Source: a virus
Reading direction: 5' to 3' (one strand)
IMG/VR virus record: IMGVR_UViG_3300025889_000256
Span: 1-41,559 of that record
Length of the DNA: 41,559 nt
Numbering within the stretch: the stretch's first letter is position 1; each line of letters opens with the position of its first letter. Positions 41,215 to 41,559 of the stretch are shown here, in pieces. The translations under genes were made by a program, and so were the position numbers. The notes under the pieces were generated by a model. The model was not told the origin of the DNA. It worked only from the letters and a program-made list of their open reading frames with translations, and searched no databases.

Positions 41215-41559
41215 TTATCCTATAAGTTTCCACACAGCAACACCACCAACGACTGTTCCTAATATAAATGTTTGTGTTCGTGATGGTTTAGGAATGAAAC
41301 CCAATATCTTATTTGGGTTCTTTGGTGGTTCTGGAATAGCCGCTACAACGGCCGCGAGTGAATCAGCTCTTGTGGTTTGAAGAGCTAGTGATGTACTTAA
41401 TAAATCGTTCTGAGATTGGAGAGTGAAAATCAATGTATTAGAGGCAGTTACATTATCTTTTAATGCTATATTCTCTTCTTCCAATCCATCAATATATGCT
41501 ACTACTGGTTCTGGAACATGAGACATCAAAGAATCGTTTAATTGTTCTCTTAAATTAGC
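41215..41559 (-). CDS. 5'-truncated coiled-coil protein with C-terminal membrane segment
   Basis: The frame is open from the right edge to the stop at 41215, so at least 114 residues are coded here. An internal TTG/ATG at 41524-41529 could be a start, but no ribosome-binding site precedes it and the upstream codons (ANLREQLNDS) read naturally into the protein. The middle (IDGLEEENIALKDNVTASNT ... LSTSLALQTTRADS) looks like a coiled coil, then a PEPPKNPNK hinge, and a C-terminal hydrophobic segment TFILGTVVGGVAVWKLIG that may anchor in the membrane. It stands in the place of the small terminase gp16 but does not resemble it clearly. The function is unknown. Confidence 0.65.
   Translation of the reverse strand, partial: ANLREQLNDSLMSHVPEPVVAYIDGLEEENIALKDNVTASNTLIFTLQSQNDLLSTSLALQTTRADSLAAVVAAIPEPPKNPNKILGFIPKPSRTQTFILGTVVGGVAVWKLIG

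Noticed and set aside
41215-41529. Small terminase gp16 upstream of gp17
   Set aside because: The position fits, but the coiled coil followed by a C-terminal hydrophobic segment does not match gp16, and the gene continues past the window edge.
1-41559. tRNA genes, integrase, attachment sites or insertion sequences
   Set aside because: No cloverleaf-like sequence, recombinase motif or terminal repeats were noticed on either strand; gaps between genes are all under 120 bp. Scanning was by eye, so a degenerate element could be missed.

Overview
The window is a piece of an AT-rich, tailed, T4-like (myovirus) phage genome, very probably marine. The evidence is a chain of T4-type virion genes (gp17 terminase, gp20 portal, gp21 protease, gp22 scaffold, gp23 capsid, gp13/gp14/gp15 neck and tail-completion proteins, gp18 sheath, gp19 tube). 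It is accompanied by modules typical of marine phage genomes: a phage bS21 ribosomal protein, SSS/GDGSGLTG-type fibre repeats, a cupredoxin-like module in a tail protein, and KYG..W.SVMYA motifs. No bacterial housekeeping genes, tRNAs, IS elements or CRISPR arrays were seen. The host cannot be named from this window.

All genes but one run on the minus strand, so transcription goes from right to left. From the right edge the order is: a 5'-truncated membrane/coiled-coil gene; terminase (gp17); a 165-aa protein with an EF-hand/dockerin-like loop; a 135-aa protein; portal (gp20); 291-aa and 145-aa helical proteins in the T4 prohead-core position; protease (gp21); a 127-aa protein; a 246-aa nucleotidyltransferase; a 116-aa virion-like protein; bS21; scaffold (gp22); major capsid (gp23); two DUF2589-like proteins flanking a zinc-ribbon protein; a staphylococcal-nuclease homologue on the plus strand; gp13-gp14-gp15; an 80-aa helical protein; sheath (gp18); tube (gp19). 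The left 22 kb holds a fibre/adhesin locus: a 111-aa connector-like protein, giant 2128-aa and 1155-aa repeat fibres, a tail-assembly chaperone, a paralogous pair of 845 and 454 aa, a tandem C1q-like protein, a 127-aa fibre-tip-like protein, a 1536-aa beta-propeller/cupredoxin protein and a 450-aa protein. At the left edge are a 91-aa protein and the N-terminus of a probable helicase.

The locus divides into about a dozen transcription units. Most are headed by the same octamer, TAYTTATA read in the direction of transcription, 24-38 nt before the start codon. This is the reverse complement of the T4 late promoter box TATAAATA. Strong hairpin terminators follow gp19 and gp23 (the latter with a cUUCGg loop), and a weaker one follows bS21.

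Together the genes build a DNA-packaging motor, prohead and contractile tail, plus a large and apparently recombining host-recognition apparatus. The non-structural genes embedded among them (bS21, nucleotidyltransferase, SNase, the DUF2589/zinc-ribbon cassette) are candidates for late host-takeover or virion-borne functions. I recognised families from memory and by eye; no database search was run.
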